Counted from the first letter of the stretch, positions 53,701-63,804 are shown. The stretch: 64,000 bases of DNA from Linepithema humile (GCF_040581485.1 NC_090133.1:8804001-8868000); one strand, 5' to 3'. The notes: generated from the letters alone by a model not told the origin. Numbers and translations: made by a program.

Positions 53701-56700
53701 CACTACGTCGAAGACCGTATATATGGAGGACGTAGAATCAGGCTGTCCCCGCGAAGCTCAATGCTCACCAAATCCCTGCGAGAACGGCGGTCACTGCACC
53801 GACAATTGGCGCGAATTCAAATGCAAGTGCGAGCGTCCTTATCTCGGTCGCACTTGTCAGTACAACATGACCGCTGCCACCTTCGGCTACGAGAACATCA
53901 CGAACGGCTATGTGACTGTGAAGGTTAGCGACACGGCTAAACGGACTGTCAGTTCAGTCGTTGATATCTCCATGTTCATCCGCACGCGGGAGAGCCACGG
54001 TGACATATTTTACCTGGGCACGGATCCGCAGGACGATCTGAAGCCTCAGGACAGGACTTACATAGGAGCGCAGCTGAAGGACGGAAACTTGCGCGTGAGT
54101 TTCCAGTTTGGCAACGTCACGGACGGCTACACGGTCGACGGCGCAAAGCTCAACGACGGAAACAGCCATCTCATTCAAGTGACAAGAAACGTTACTCTCC
54201 TCGAAGTGAAGATCAACGGCACCGAGCACTTTCGCAAGACGATCAGCGCCACGGGAGACTTGAACGTAACCGTTCTCTACCTGGGCGGACTACCGCAAGT
54301 GTCTAGATACATTCGCCAGGCTGTCGATAGCAGGCAGTTGGAGAAGGAACAGGCGCCGCAAATTAACTTCAAAGGCATCATCCAGGATGTGAAGATATCG
54401 AACGGCACGACAGTAATGGTCGTGGAGTTTTTTCCGCTGAAGGTGACTGAGAAAATATCTTAATTTTTAATGTTATCTTTATCAAAACATATATCAAGTA
54501 AGAATTTATTTGATTTCTATTTAGACTTTTAAAGGGAAATTTTTTTCAAAGTTTTTTACTGTTAAATTTTACAACGCTTGAAACAATTCTATCTGTTGAA
54601 AATGTTTCTCGAACATTGATTTTTGTAATTCTTGAATCCTTCTTCTATTTTTTTTAATACTTCGGAATATAACAGTCCTCTTTTATCTTGATCAACTTTT
54701 ATCTTGATCAACATTTTTTCCATAAGGATTAATTTTATTCATAAAATCTTTCTTTTGAATAAAAATGCAAAAATTGTCAATAATTATTGCTTCAGCCTTT
54801 TCATCAACATGCTTCATCAACGTACTTTTATTCAAGACATTTTTATCTTTTGTATTTTTCTAGACGTCGGACATTCCCATGCTCATTCAGTTCGGCAACG
54901 TCTCCTTTGACCACGAGAAGATTCTTCAGGGCGTCGTGTCGGATGACGTGTGCGTAAGTAGCCCGTGCAACCACAACGGCACGTGTCACGTAACGTGGAA
55001 CGACTTCTGGTGTCAATGTCCGCGCGGCTACACCGGCAAGACTTGTCAGGAAATGGAGTTCTGCCAGCTGCAGGACTGCCCGGCAGGCTCGCGCTGCCAG
55101 AACCTCGACGACGGTTACGAGTGCATCGCCAACGCGACTTTCGACGGTATTTCCACCGTTTTCACCTACGTGTACGGTCACACCGAGGACGTCATGAGCA
55201 TCAGCAACTCGACTCTCGACGTTATCGAGATCACGTACAGATCCAACACCGGCGGTACGCTGCTTCACATGGTGTCGCACGTGGGCGATCAACATTTCAC
55301 TGTGTCCGTCTTCAAGGACAATATCACCGTTTCCTGGCGGCTCGACTTGGAAAACCAGGGCACTGTATCCTTCGGCAAAGCCCAGGCCGACGGCAATTGG
55401 ACGTCGCTACTCATCAAGCTGAACAACAACTCTCTGGAGTGCGGCTACGTGAATCCGGTCGAAGAGCAGCCTCGCTCGAGCGCCAACTTCAACTACCAAC
55501 TGTGGCACGATCTCCTGGTAACAGGAATAGTCACTCTCGGTGGACTTTCCAGTGCTTTGTCCGACAAGCACACTTACGTCACTGTCGGGTCGAAACACGA
55601 TAGGAGAGACGGAATCGAGGGGAACAGCGTGGATTACGGTGAACATAGACTGACAACCGCCATCCCACCGCATAGTATGATATCCGGTGAGTAACATATT
55701 GGGACACACGGTTTTTAGATATTCCATAATGCGATGCTACTATTTTAATAGAATATTATGATGTTTGAATCAATACTTTGAACTGTGGTTGGAATTGAAA
55801 TATGAAGGAAAGTCGAAAAACATTTTAATTGCTTGGAAATCAAAAGTTTTTTTATTGTTTGGCTTTTAGTAGTTTTGCAATACATAAAATTTTCACTCCT
55901 GAGACTCTTAAGTCTCAAAAATTTCGTCTTTAAATTTTAACTTTTTTTTTACTTTTTTATGTTCAATCTTCTTCATTGTAAAATCTTTTTTTTTATTTAA
56001 GCGCTTTTTGCTTACTAAAGAATTATTATAACTTTTATATCTTTTCTCAGGTGAACCATTCAAAGGCTGTCTAGGCGAGGTGCGCATCGGTAGCATACTG
56101 CTACATTACTTTACGAATGAAGAAGTGTATCAAAATGCGAACTTTACGCCGTTGGAGTTTCTGACGTTGCAGAGCAACGACAATGCCACTCACCTCGACA
56201 GTATCGGCTGTCTGTTGTGTTTCGATACGGACTGCAAAAACGATGGCTACTGCTTTGATAAAGCAAACAGCTACATATGCGAATGCCCAGCCGGCTATGC
56301 CGAAGATGACTGCTCCTTTAACATCGACGAGTGCATCGACAACAAGTGTCGAAACGGAGCGACATGCGTCGACGGTATCGCGAATTACACCTGCATCTGC
56401 GACAGCGGCTGGCAGGGATGGCTGTTCGTATTTTCTTACCTTGAAATTATTTCACGTTTTATGAAAGAATAATATTTTTTGTGATGACAATGAGATTGTG
56501 ATATTTTACTATTATTTTACAAAAAAAATGTTAACACACACTGATGTTACAGCAATAAGTTTAAAATTTATTAGTATTTACGTTAATTAGTATAATCGTT
56601 CCATTATCTTTTCAAGAATTTTTGAACTCGACAACCATGATTTTGTTTCAAACTCGATTATTAAAATCGAGAGAGAAACATTTTTAAAAAGTGTTACATT

Positions 56701-58856
56701 ATAAAATCAGAATTGTTTTGTACAAAAACTTCTAATTGCAAGAATGACAAATTTCAGGAAAAAATTATGCTGTAAATAATCTTACTTTTTAAATATTCGA
56801 TTTGTCATAAATTAATTACTGACGTGAACCAAATTTTATAGAGCTACAGTAAAGTTTTTTAAATATCCAATCGACTTATTATGTTAAAAAATTTATTTTA
56901 GACATTGCAATCATAATGTTGAATATATACCATAAACACGCAAGATTAAAACTACATTCTCTAACGATCACGAAGTGATTGCGACACTTTCTTATCAACT
57001 CTTATCATTTGTTGTAGATGTGACAACGATATCAACGAGTGCGTAACGCTGAATCCCTGCAAACACGACGGCGTGTGCGTGAATGTGCCGGGCTCATTTC
57101 GCTGCGAGTGCCCGGACCAGTTTACTGGTGATTTGTGCGAAAAATTCCGACTGATCACATGTGAGAACAACCCATGCATGCGCGGCGCGACCTGCCTCGA
57201 CTCGCCGAACCCGAAGACAGGCGATAACTTCACCTGCAACTGCCGACCCGGTTACGACGATCCAGTTTGTAACTCGCCTTATTGTACTCTACCTGGTCAG
57301 AGATGCCAGAACGGAAGATGCGAGTTTTTAGAAACGAATTATGAATATGTAATAAAACTATAATTTCGAAGACTCTAGGATTTAAAATTGCTGAAGTTTA
57401 AATCGCTGCTGCTTTTTATTACTATTGCATAATTTTATTTTTTTCTAAATTTGAGAAAGTTTAGTTTAATATGATGAAATATTATACATGTTGTTAAGTT
57501 TAAATCTCAAGCTTAGGGAATCGGTTGATTTTGAGATTGTCATTTTAGATTCTGGAGTCTAAATACTTTCTTAAATTTAATTATTAACAAAAGTTTTATA
57601 TATTATGGAATTATTATCACGTAGCAACCGAGATGCACTTGCGCTCCTGGTTACACCGGTCTGTACTGCGAGACGGACATTGATGAATGCGCGCCGGATC
57701 TCAAGGGCGAAGTACCTTGCAAGAACGGCGGCAAGTGTTTCAACGCGGTGAACAACTTCACATGCGACTGCCAGAACACCGGATACACCGGTGGCAATTG
57801 CACCGAGGACATAGACGAATGCGAAAATTCGGAGACAAATTGTGGACACGGCAGGTGTCAAAATCTGCCTGGTAGTTACGAGTGCGTTTGCGATTTTGGC
57901 TATTGCGGCTACAATTGCACCATGTTGGATCCTTGCCAGGAGGTAAGTCCTCTATAAATTAATAAATAGAAAGGAATTTAGAAGGATTGTGATGTAAAAC
58001 TGAGTAAAATATTTAGAGAATAGAAGATTTGTAGGAATTAAAAAATTAAAAATTAAAGAATTACATTAAACGAGATTGATTAGAATTGAGCGAATGAAAT
58101 TGGAAAAATTCTTTGAGTTTAGTAAAATAATGATAATGAAATTAAGACGAACATAATATTGTGAGATATTGTGTTTATTTTTACGATGATCTTGTTTTGT
58201 CTTTATTAGAATTATTGTCAGAACGGTGGCACCTGCAGGTGTGCCAAAGGTGGCGGATACGAATGTGAATGCACTTCTGATTACACGGGACTAAATTGTA
58301 CTGAGGTAAGGTGAAATTCTTTAGATTAGAGATTCCATAAGAAATGACCAATTAGCTCATATACACAATATATCTCTGATAACTTAATAGGAATACTTAA
58401 AATGTTTTCAGTATACCATTGTTTTGAATTTATGTCAGAATTAAGCAAAATTTATAACCGGTAAATTTTTGCAGTTGATGTTTATTGCATTTATTACAGT
58501 TAATTACGCTCTTGCGCTTTATGTTTCTATTACTCGACAGTTTTACTTTCTCATAAATAAAATTAATTAAAACTAACAATTGATAAATAATTATTTTTAT
58601 ACTAATGAGTTTAATCAATATTTTCTAGCGGGAGCACTTATTTAGTAGCCAAGCCATCGACATAGCAGTGATCGTAGGTCCAATTGTGGGCTGTTTTTTC
58701 CTCATCATCATTAGCTTTCTTATAGCGCTCTTCATGATGGCAAGAAAGAAACGCGCTACACGCGGCACGTATAGTCCGAGTGCTCAGGAATTCAGTAATC
58801 CGCGAGTGGAAATGGATAATGTGATGAAACCTCCTCCGGAGGAAAGATTGATCTAA
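26708..58856 (+). CDS. crb: Crumbs, apical polarity transmembrane protein (complete, 21 coding exons)
   Basis: The 21 exons listed below join without a phase error to 2,289 residues, close to fly Crumbs (about 2.1-2.2 thousand). Order: signal peptide (1 to about 19); an N-terminal laminin-G-like region (about 35-190); about 24 EGF-like repeats (about 200-1,155); three further laminin-G domains (about 1,160-1,330, 1,370-1,590 and 1,660-1,890) separated by EGF repeats; about eight more EGF repeats (to 2,214); a transmembrane helix (about 2,226-2,252); and a 37-residue tail (2,253-2,289). The tail keeps the juxtamembrane FERM-binding motif (RGTYSPSAQE, with the Thr residues known as aPKC targets in flies) and the C-terminal PDZ ligand ERLI that binds Stardust/PALS1. 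Crumbs sets up the apical membrane in epithelia and photoreceptors. Many EGF repeats carry the DxNEC-type calcium-binding pattern. Confidence 0.97.
30644..30660. repeat. poly(A) tract
   Basis: Seventeen A residues, followed by more A-rich sequence. Confidence 0.9.
31170..31185. repeat. (GA)n microsatellite
   Basis: GA dinucleotide run in crb intron 1. Confidence 0.85.
38994..39008. repeat. (AT)n microsatellite
   Basis: Short AT run after an ACAC stretch in crb intron 1. Confidence 0.8.
40456..40600. mobile_element. inverted-repeat element in crb intron 1
   Basis: Arms of about 42 bp, beginning GCGTT and containing GATTTTGATCGA and CCAAGGTTGAT, are inverted with a few mismatches around a ~60 bp centre. 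It has no coding capacity and fits a small MITE. Confidence 0.7.
42684..43054 (+). CDS. crb: crb exon 2: signal peptide remainder, start of LamG-like region
   Basis: Acceptor TTCGCAG|TC and donor CCCAG|GTATAT, residues 9-132. After the signal peptide comes a basic stretch (LRRRRYEEH) and a laminin-G-like fold (FNGSAFLKLSS; LSFRTCDPGRL; WHSVNLFFRLG). Confidence 0.92.
43213..43372. mobile_element. inverted-repeat element in crb intron 2
   Basis: Ends TATATGTGCCGGT and their complement, with further matches through ATGAAAGTGGA, bracket about 160 bp of non-coding AT-rich DNA. The TA at each tip fits a TA-targeting MITE. Confidence 0.7.
43648..43825 (+). CDS. crb: crb exon 3: LamG-like region
   Basis: Acceptor TTTTTTCAG and donor GCAT|GTAAGA, residues 133-192 (first base of codon 192). 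Contains VGEGFRGCILQGPGI, the typical late strand of a laminin-G fold. Confidence 0.9.
44717..44884 (+). CDS. crb: crb exon 4: first EGF-like repeat
   Basis: Acceptor CTTTCAG and donor GACG|GTAGAC. A Gly/Ser linker precedes one EGF repeat (CHHEPCLMHGKC ... CHCYARYSGNNC). Confidence 0.9.
45583..45910 (+). CDS. crb: crb exon 5: EGF repeats
   Basis: Acceptor GCCGTAG and donor CCGG|GTGAGT. Two complete EGF repeats and most of a third, with CRNGGTC, CRNDGVC and CKNGGIC cores. Confidence 0.95.
45941..45958. repeat. short telomere-like (TTAGG)n tract
   Basis: CCTAA repeated about three and a half times, 30 bp into crb intron 5. TTAGG is the common insect telomere unit. Confidence 0.7.
46126..46459. 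mobile_element. TTAA-flanked palindromic MITE in crb intron 5
   Basis: Direct TTAA at both edges, as left by piggyBac-type insertion. Just inside are ~28 bp inverted ends (GATCCTAAA.GTGGTCTGTTTTA). The core 46,228-46,428 is a nearly exact 201 bp palindrome with a 5-6 bp spacer. The segment 46,146-46,227 is a diverged third copy of part of the palindrome arm. A plus-strand open frame at 46,248-46,448 is an artefact of the palindrome. Confidence 0.88.
46549..47009 (+). CDS. crb: crb exon 6: EGF repeats
   Basis: Acceptor GTTCACAG and donor AGAG|GTAAGA. It finishes one repeat and encodes four more (CLNNGVC, CANGGEC, CPPNSIC, CANGGTC cores). Confidence 0.95.
47731..47909 (+). CDS. crb: crb exon 7: EGF repeats
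   Basis: Acceptor CACATCAG and donor TTAT|GTGAGT, 59 complete codons. One EGF repeat (CYNGGTC) and the first half of the next (ENLPCKQESVC). Confidence 0.92.
49281..49434 (+). CDS. crb: crb exon 8: EGF repeats
   Basis: Acceptor TGGTGTAG and donor ACCG|GTAATC. It completes the previous repeat (YYCTCEPGWTG) and encodes DECVSDPCRNGGIC. The phases fit exons 7 and 9 exactly. Confidence 0.93.
49771..50012 (+). CDS. crb: crb exon 9: EGF repeats
   Basis: Acceptor TTTTCGCAG and donor AAG|GTACCG. Two EGF repeats (CQNGGAC, CKNNGTC). Confidence 0.95.
50121..50343 (+). CDS. crb: crb exon 10: EGF repeats, GC donor
   Basis: Acceptor ATTCAAG and the non-canonical donor CAAG|GCGAGT. Two EGF repeats (CPDDKIC, CNNGTC). 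Only the GC donor keeps the frame into exon 11 and preserves the F-Q-G turn of the EGF fold. Confidence 0.9.
50433..50899 (+). CDS. crb: crb exon 11: EGF repeats
   Basis: Acceptor CTTGCAG and donor CGAG|GTAGAG. It completes one repeat and encodes four calcium-binding type EGF repeats (NEC/DEC starts; CKNNGTC, CLNGAQC, CLNTGRC cores). Confidence 0.95.
51254..51525 (+). CDS. crb: crb exon 12: EGF repeats, one with an insertion
   Basis: Acceptor ATTTAAG (poor pyrimidine tract) and donor GTGG|GTGAGT. Two EGF repeats; the second (CQYNGTC) carries about 30 extra residues between its third and fourth cysteines, rich in aromatic and polar residues (YANASG at its end). Confidence 0.93.
51828..52230 (+). 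CDS. crb: crb exon 13: EGF repeats
   Basis: Acceptor TGAACAG and donor TTAT|GTGAGT. It completes the inserted repeat and encodes three more (CGPGSC, CKHGVC, CLNGGTC). Confidence 0.95.
52952..53428 (+). CDS. crb: crb exon 14: laminin-G domain
   Basis: Acceptor TTTGCAG and donor TGG|GTATGT, 159 whole codons. A laminin-G domain: YDIQFRFRTTLPNGLLAIG, then WQKAFVAINATH, then FIGCMEDVIING. Confidence 0.95.
53690..54442 (+). CDS. crb: crb exon 15: EGF repeat and laminin-G domain
   Basis: Acceptor GATTTTAG and donor AAG|GTGACT, 251 whole codons. One EGF repeat (CSPNPCENGGHC), then a laminin-G domain (VVDISMFIRTRESHGDIFYLG ends before FKGIIQDVKI). Confidence 0.95.
54680..54711 (+). repeat. 16 bp tandem duplication in crb intron 15
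   Basis: Two exact copies of CTTTTATCTTGATCAA. Confidence 0.9.
54864..55686 (+). CDS. crb: crb exon 16: EGF repeats and laminin-G domain
   Basis: Acceptor TTTTTCTAG and donor TCCG|GTGAGT. It closes the preceding domain, adds an EGF repeat (CNHNGTC), a short cysteine unit (CQLQDCPAGSRC), and most of the last laminin-G domain (DVIEITYRSNTGGTLLHM; WTSLLIKLNNNS). Confidence 0.95.
56051..56423 (+). CDS. crb: crb exon 17: LamG end and EGF repeats
   Basis: Acceptor TTCTCAG and the weak donor GGCT|GTTCGT. It begins with the laminin-G closing strand (FKGCLGEVRIGSI) and holds two EGF repeats (CKNDGYC, CRNGATC). This donor is the only one that gives the expected GW.G.LC ending across the junction. Confidence 0.9.
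57018..57348 (+). CDS. crb: crb exon 18: EGF repeats
   Basis: Acceptor TTGTAG and donor ATAT|GTAATA. EGF repeats with CKHDGVC, CMRGATC and CQNGRC cores; the last is completed in exon 19 (YQPRCTCAPGYTG). Confidence 0.92.
57625..57942 (+). CDS. crb: crb exon 19: EGF repeats
   Basis: Acceptor CACGTAG and donor GAG|GTAAGT, 106 whole codons. Two full EGF repeats (CKNGGKC, CGHGRC) and the start of another. Confidence 0.93.
58210..58305 (+). CDS. crb: crb exon 20: last EGF repeat
   Basis: A 96 bp exon, acceptor TTTATTAG and donor GAG|GTAAGG. Encodes NYCQNGGTCRCAKGG and the rest of the membrane-proximal EGF repeat. Confidence 0.93.
58629..58856 (+). CDS. crb: crb exon 21: transmembrane helix and ERLI tail
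   Basis: Acceptor TTTTCTAG, 75 codons plus TAA. A hydrophobic helix (IVGPIVGCFFLIIISFLIAL) is followed by RKKR and the conserved cytoplasmic tail. Tail positions Y10, P12 and E16 form the FERM-binding motif, and EERLI is the C-terminus. This is the diagnostic exon of the gene. Confidence 0.98.
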   Translation, partial: REHLFSSQAIDIAVIVGPIVGCFFLIIISFLIALFMMARKKRATRGTYSPSAQEFSNPRVEMDNVMKPPPEERLI

Positions 58857-61800
58857 TCGATTGGTGATTGGTGAGGTGTAATCTATATTAAAAAGAATGC
58901 GGATGAGCCTTGATATATGTGGAAACTATTTTATAGAGGCACGCGCAGATTTTTCGTAAATTGTACAATTTTGCTTAGTTGTCTGCAGTTAAATCAAACT
59001 GATGCGAGTAAGCGAGACATTTTGATTAAGAAATAAAATTAGACAAAATTACATTTCTCTGAAATTAAATTTATTATCGTTGTATAAATTAGAATCAATA
59101 TTGTATTTTTTATCACATTTTTTATTCATCTTAATAATTTATTTATCAAGAATTGTGACATCGACATTAATTCTTAATTAATAGTTAATTTTTTAATTTT
59201 GATCTAATTTAGATGGATTTGGTTTGTCGTTGCAAAAATGAAATGTTTCCATATATCGAGAGAAATTTGCACAACTTGGAGTCCCGAAACTCGAATCGTC
59301 ATTGCAAAGTATGTCGACTGAAAAACTGCAGTTTGTTTAATGAAGAGCCAAGTCGACGACAATGAAGCGATTATTCATTTTGCGTCTTCTAGTCCTCGCT
59401 GTTTTGCCGTTACGAAAGAATAGATGAATTAGAAGGAGTTTACTTTAAACGAATTAAATTTCCAACTCTTCTAAGAGAGATGTAATCGAAAATTTTTGTA
59501 AAATCCTTTTAATTCGTCAATTGCCTGCAAGATTATTGTATAAGAAAAAATTTTAAGATTAGCACTGAATTGAATAATACAACTTTTTTTTGGCAACGGT
59601 ACATTTCTCGATGGCATGACATTTGCCGATGAATGACAATTAAGATTTGATAACGGACGCTAGGCGTCATGTTTGAACGAAATAAAGTCAACATGTTGTT
59701 TCGAGAGTGAATGATGTACACAGTATCTTGGCAAAAGATACGTTACAGAAAGATATTTCCTGAGTAACTGACGTTGTGAAAAAGGGGAAATTTAATATCT
59801 TGAATTAAGAATTCGAGGGACCAATGATGATATCTTGAGAATTCGTGAATTTAGGAAGGAATCTTTAGGGAAGATAAATTTTGAAAGCTGAAAGATTGAA
59901 GACTTTAAATATCAAAATTTTGAAATCGACAGATTCGGGGGAGAAACAATTCGAGGATTCAATGATATTTGAATAAAAGTTTCATAGAGTAATAACGAAG
60001 AGGAGGACGATCTACATCTCTCTGGGACGGATAGCATATATATACATAAATAACACGCGTATAAAGTAGATCATGTAGATTGTAACAAAGTGTACTTAAA
60101 GTTCTCAGAAGTGTCCTTAAGACGTCAAGCAATACTCGAAGGAGGCAATTCCGAACAAACAAACCCGTCCATTTTAGTGCCTAATCTTTCTCTCTCTCTT
60201 TTTCTCTTATTTCTTTCTCTCTTTCTTTCATACCATTGTTCTCTTTTTCTTGTTTTATTTACTTAAAAAGATATTATTTATAAGGCGCGATGCATGTAAT
60301 ATCGAAGATAGACGGCATTCCAGAAAGGCGTGCGGAAAACAAATACAAGATCTCCGATAATATTGCATAATGTTTTTACACTTTCAAATGATGGGCGAAT
60401 TAAAGAACACTCATGAGAAATTTTTCTGCAGATTCAAACTCTTAATTCTTAAAATTTCCAGAAGTTTACTATAAAACTGCATTATTTTACCTTTTATTTT
60501 TTCATTATATTTTAATTGTAAATTGTTAATTAATGAAATTTTTATCCTTAATATCTATTTTTTTTACTATTTCCAATGTTTTTATTCTCTTGCGTGCTAT
60601 TCTCTATTTTTCTTTGTCTGTGGTCTTGGATATATTTTATATTTTGAATGTAACTAAATTTTGCTTTTTTCCTTTTAGTTTTAATTAATCTTACAATAAC
60701 TTTTCTTTATTTCAGTTTCATTAATCTTTTTCTTAATTTTATTCTCCCCAATTTTTTGTTCCTTTTAATACTTATCTTTTTTTTTACTTCTGTTAAATGT
60801 TTTACCTTTTTCTGGGTTATTTTACATGTATTCCTTTTTAATAGAATATTTTTGATTCGCCTATCTACGCGGGTATTATATAATATACATGAGTTTTTAA
60901 ATATTGTCATACCGCGACACATACTCCGATTTGTTGCTAAGAAACGATGATACCGTCGAGCTTTTCCGACGCGGGCAAGAGAAAAGGCAATGCCGAGTGC
61001 GCGCGGAAAAGTTCGCGTTATTGTCACGCATGTTAATTTTGTACATAGACTAGCTCATAAGCTTAAAGTTATAATTACTTTATCGTATTTAGAATTTTAT
61101 ATGATTGTTAGGTATTTAACAATAACGAACGTATTAATCGGTACGTAATTATATTTACTACCACGACCAAAGTAGCGGCGAGACGATTTTACAGTGTAAG
61201 AGTTTGTTCTGTAAAAATCATCTCGTAAATTTTTAAGCTTCTGATTTTTCATTCAAAACGTTTCTTCAAGACTGAATCTTTGGCATGAAATAAAAAAATC
61301 GTAAAGACCAAATGCATTTGACAAGAGTGATTAGATTGTTCTTTGTCTTTCTTAATTTTTTTATTTTAAACGCATGTCAAAAAAGACACAGATATTGCCT
61401 TAAAGATATATAATTCAAACAAATTAATATTCACCATTTTTTCTCGTTTCGGATCATTATCATGTAATTGTGTGAATATAATTTACTCCGCAATGAATTT
61501 GTTTGTATTTAATTTTGCAGCAAAAGAGTCAAAACTAATTGTACGAAATAAATTTGATCTTTACGAGACATAAGAGTGCGCAGTACAGCGTGTTGTATAA
61601 GTAGGCGTAGTAAATTCAAGTGGATAATTAAATGTACAAAATCAATAAAACGCATACATAGTTTAAAAAACAACTAAGTATTTTTTTTTCTTTTCGTTTT
61701 TAATTATTTTTTTATTATTTCGATAAAATACAGTGAGTTAAAATGATACATAAAGAATGGCATAAATAGTTAAACTTGAAAGAATTAGATACAGTGCAAT

Positions 61801-62320
61801 GTGAATCTACTTGACAAGGAACATCTCAATTCGGGATTATTACTACTTTATGTTTTACCAAAACTAGAAATTTCTATTTTTTACTTTTTTATTTTTCTCT
61901 GTACATATATCCAATATTAATAATGAAATGAGAAAATTATGTTTGCACGCGATACGTTAAGTATTAACGCATGTTTTAGCTGATCCGAAGAATATTTGTT
62001 TCATTATGTTACGAGTGTTTAACTATATAAATTAATAAAGCTCAAAATTGAAGGTATCGAGATTGAAAACATCATGATTTCATATGAAATTCAAATTGAA
62101 CGTCTTCACAATACGACGGCCACAATATTACATATAAATTCCCCTGCGCATCGAGTGCTAGATCCACAATAATAGATCTCGCACGGACATGCGCCAATCA
62201 GCCGTTTTACCATAGCGAAAAGTGAATCTGGCCATGTAGTTCCGCCGGCTCAAAAAATGGATCCAGTTAGCGCTACTGTACGGCCTAGAGAAAGCGTCGT
62301 ACGAAAAACGTGGCCTCTGA
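58857..62320 (+). other. crb: crb 3' UTR and downstream intergenic DNA
   Basis: No coding exon seen. AATAAA words that could end the transcript occur at 59,032, 59,681, 61,289, 61,547, 61,644 and 62,034. The true end cannot be chosen by eye. Pyrimidine-rich tracts lie at about 60,185-60,250 and 60,590-60,860. Confidence 0.5.
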
Positions 62321-62321
62321 A

Positions 62322-62470
62322 GGTACCTTTTCATGCTGACGCTCGACGCTCAATTTCGGCGTTAGAAGACATCACGTGACTAAAAATAACGAATCATTGC
62401 AGCGATTTTTGATCACATGATGTCTTTTGACGCTGAAATTGAGCGTCGAGCGTCAGCATGAAAAGGTACC
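62322..62470. mobile_element. hairpin MITE upstream of the zinc-finger gene
   Basis: Arms of about 58 bp start GGTACCTTTTCATGCTGACG and pair with the right end with few mismatches; the centre is about 35 bp. It is non-coding and ends about 90 bp before the candidate start site of the next gene. No clear target duplication was found. Confidence 0.85.
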
Positions 62471-62558
62471 CTCACAGTTCCTCTCAGGCTTCTCGCTGCT
62501 ATAGTTTTCTTCCTTTGACCTCTTCTATCAATCGTCATTCGACAAAACAGTATCGCGT

Positions 62559-62593
62559 TCAGTCACACGCAATAGGTCTCGTGCAATGGACGT
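62559..62593 (+). promoter_or_regulatory. Inr + DPE core promoter candidate
   Basis: TCAGTC (A+1 at 62,561) is a perfect insect initiator, and GGACGT at 62,588-62,593 is a perfect DPE at +28. The DPE overlaps the start codon, predicting a 25 nt 5' UTR. There is no TATA box upstream. Confidence 0.5.
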
Positions 62594-63794
62594 AGTCGAC
62601 CAACCTGAGCTTCCAACTGTTTGGAATTGGGTGCAAGAAAATTACACACTGTCGAATTTTGAAGCAACTTGTCGTAAGTGTGATGGAATTTTTTATTTCG
62701 TCGACACAGAAGTTCTTCAGGAGCATATAGAAGACGAACATAAAACCACTTATCAATTTGAAAAGGCGCAGGAAGATAATCGTTGGAAAAATTTTAGACA
62801 CACTGGCGATTTAAACGATTTACAATGTGTTGTATGTGAGAAACTTGTTTCCGTCAACGATGATACCTCCGATCACCCGCATTCCGCAGAAGAAGGACAA
62901 ATTGTAACCGACATCAGTTATAACTGGGTGTTCAAATATTTTAAAAAGGATTGTTTGTTTTCTGCGTATTGTATTCTTTGCAAACGCAACGAACAACGCC
63001 ATCAAATTACAGCGTTTGATAAAATCATATTCTTGCATTTTAAAATGTTGCATCCAGAAATATGGGGGCAAGAACTACCATTTAATGAAAGTTTAGCGAC
63101 ATTAAATGTCGTACATTTAAGAGGATTGGAGCTGTTCTTAAAAGCATGTGACTTACGCGATTGGAAGTTAAGGGACGTGGAATATCGCGAAATAGCTATA
63201 AATTGGGTGAGAAGGAAATATGAATTAATGACGAGATTTCGAGCAAAATGTAAAAACTGTCTTCATATTTTTAGTAGCATCGACACATCAAGAATTAATG
63301 AACATATATATAGAACAGAACCACATTTTTATTATTGCGAAATAAACGGACGTGAATTTTATCACCAAAATCCATATAGGAAAAATTGGAGGAAAGTTAT
63401 ACGGCAAGAAAAAATTCAATGTGTTATATGTGATTTTACGTGTAACTTGCGTTCTGTGCGTGAACCCTGGCTTGATCATCGTCATATGGGAGATGATAAT
63501 AACAATATTCATTACTTCGAATGGTTTTGCAAATATGTGACAAGAATCCAAAATGATGATGATGATTTTAAAGGACGTTGCCTTTTATGTGATAATAATT
63601 ATGACATTGAATTTATGCCTGCAAAACACTTATTCCGTCACATATTAGAACATGAGCATGAAAATTTGATGAGAAAAGATGACCCAGGACCAGGAAATGT
63701 CTCACAACCAAAAGATGATCTAGCAATGCAAAGAAAAAGAACAGAAACATCTACACCATACAGCAAACCGTCAACAAGCCGTGAAATAAACTGA
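62586..63794 (+). CDS. uncharacterised protein with repeated BED-like zinc fingers
   Basis: An intronless frame of 402 codons starting at an ATG 25 nt after a candidate initiator. Four BED-like fingers each begin with a Trp 14-19 residues before the first Cys: C29/C32/H47/H52, C129/C132/H151/H156, C222/C225/H240/H247 and C332/C335/H352/H356. Between the members of each pair lies a short finger: C81/C84/H97/H99 and C279/C282/H298/H300. The layout is therefore two copies of one three-finger module (about residues 13-156 and 205-358). The tail is Lys/Ser/Thr-rich and probably disordered. BED fingers bind DNA and occur in hAT transposases and chromatin proteins; no transposase domain is visible here. 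DNA binding is inference. It may be transposon-derived, and I do not recognise the family. Confidence 0.8.
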   Translation: MDVVDQPELPTVWNWVQENYTLSNFEATCRKCDGIFYFVDTEVLQEHIEDEHKTTYQFEKAQEDNRWKNFRHTGDLNDLQCVVCEKLVSVNDDTSDHPHSAEEGQIVTDISYNWVFKYFKKDCLFSAYCILCKRNEQRHQITAFDKIIFLHFKMLHPEIWGQELPFNESLATLNVVHLRGLELFLKACDLRDWKLRDVEYREIAINWVRRKYELMTRFRAKCKNCLHIFSSIDTSRINEHIYRTEPHFYYCEINGREFYHQNPYRKNWRKVIRQEKIQCVICDFTCNLRSVREPWLDHRHMGDDNNNIHYFEWFCKYVTRIQNDDDDFKGRCLLCDNNYDIEFMPAKHLFRHILEHEHENLMRKDDPGPGNVSQPKDDLAMQRKRTETSTPYSKPSTSREIN

Positions 63795-63804
63795 AGAAAC
63801 AGCG

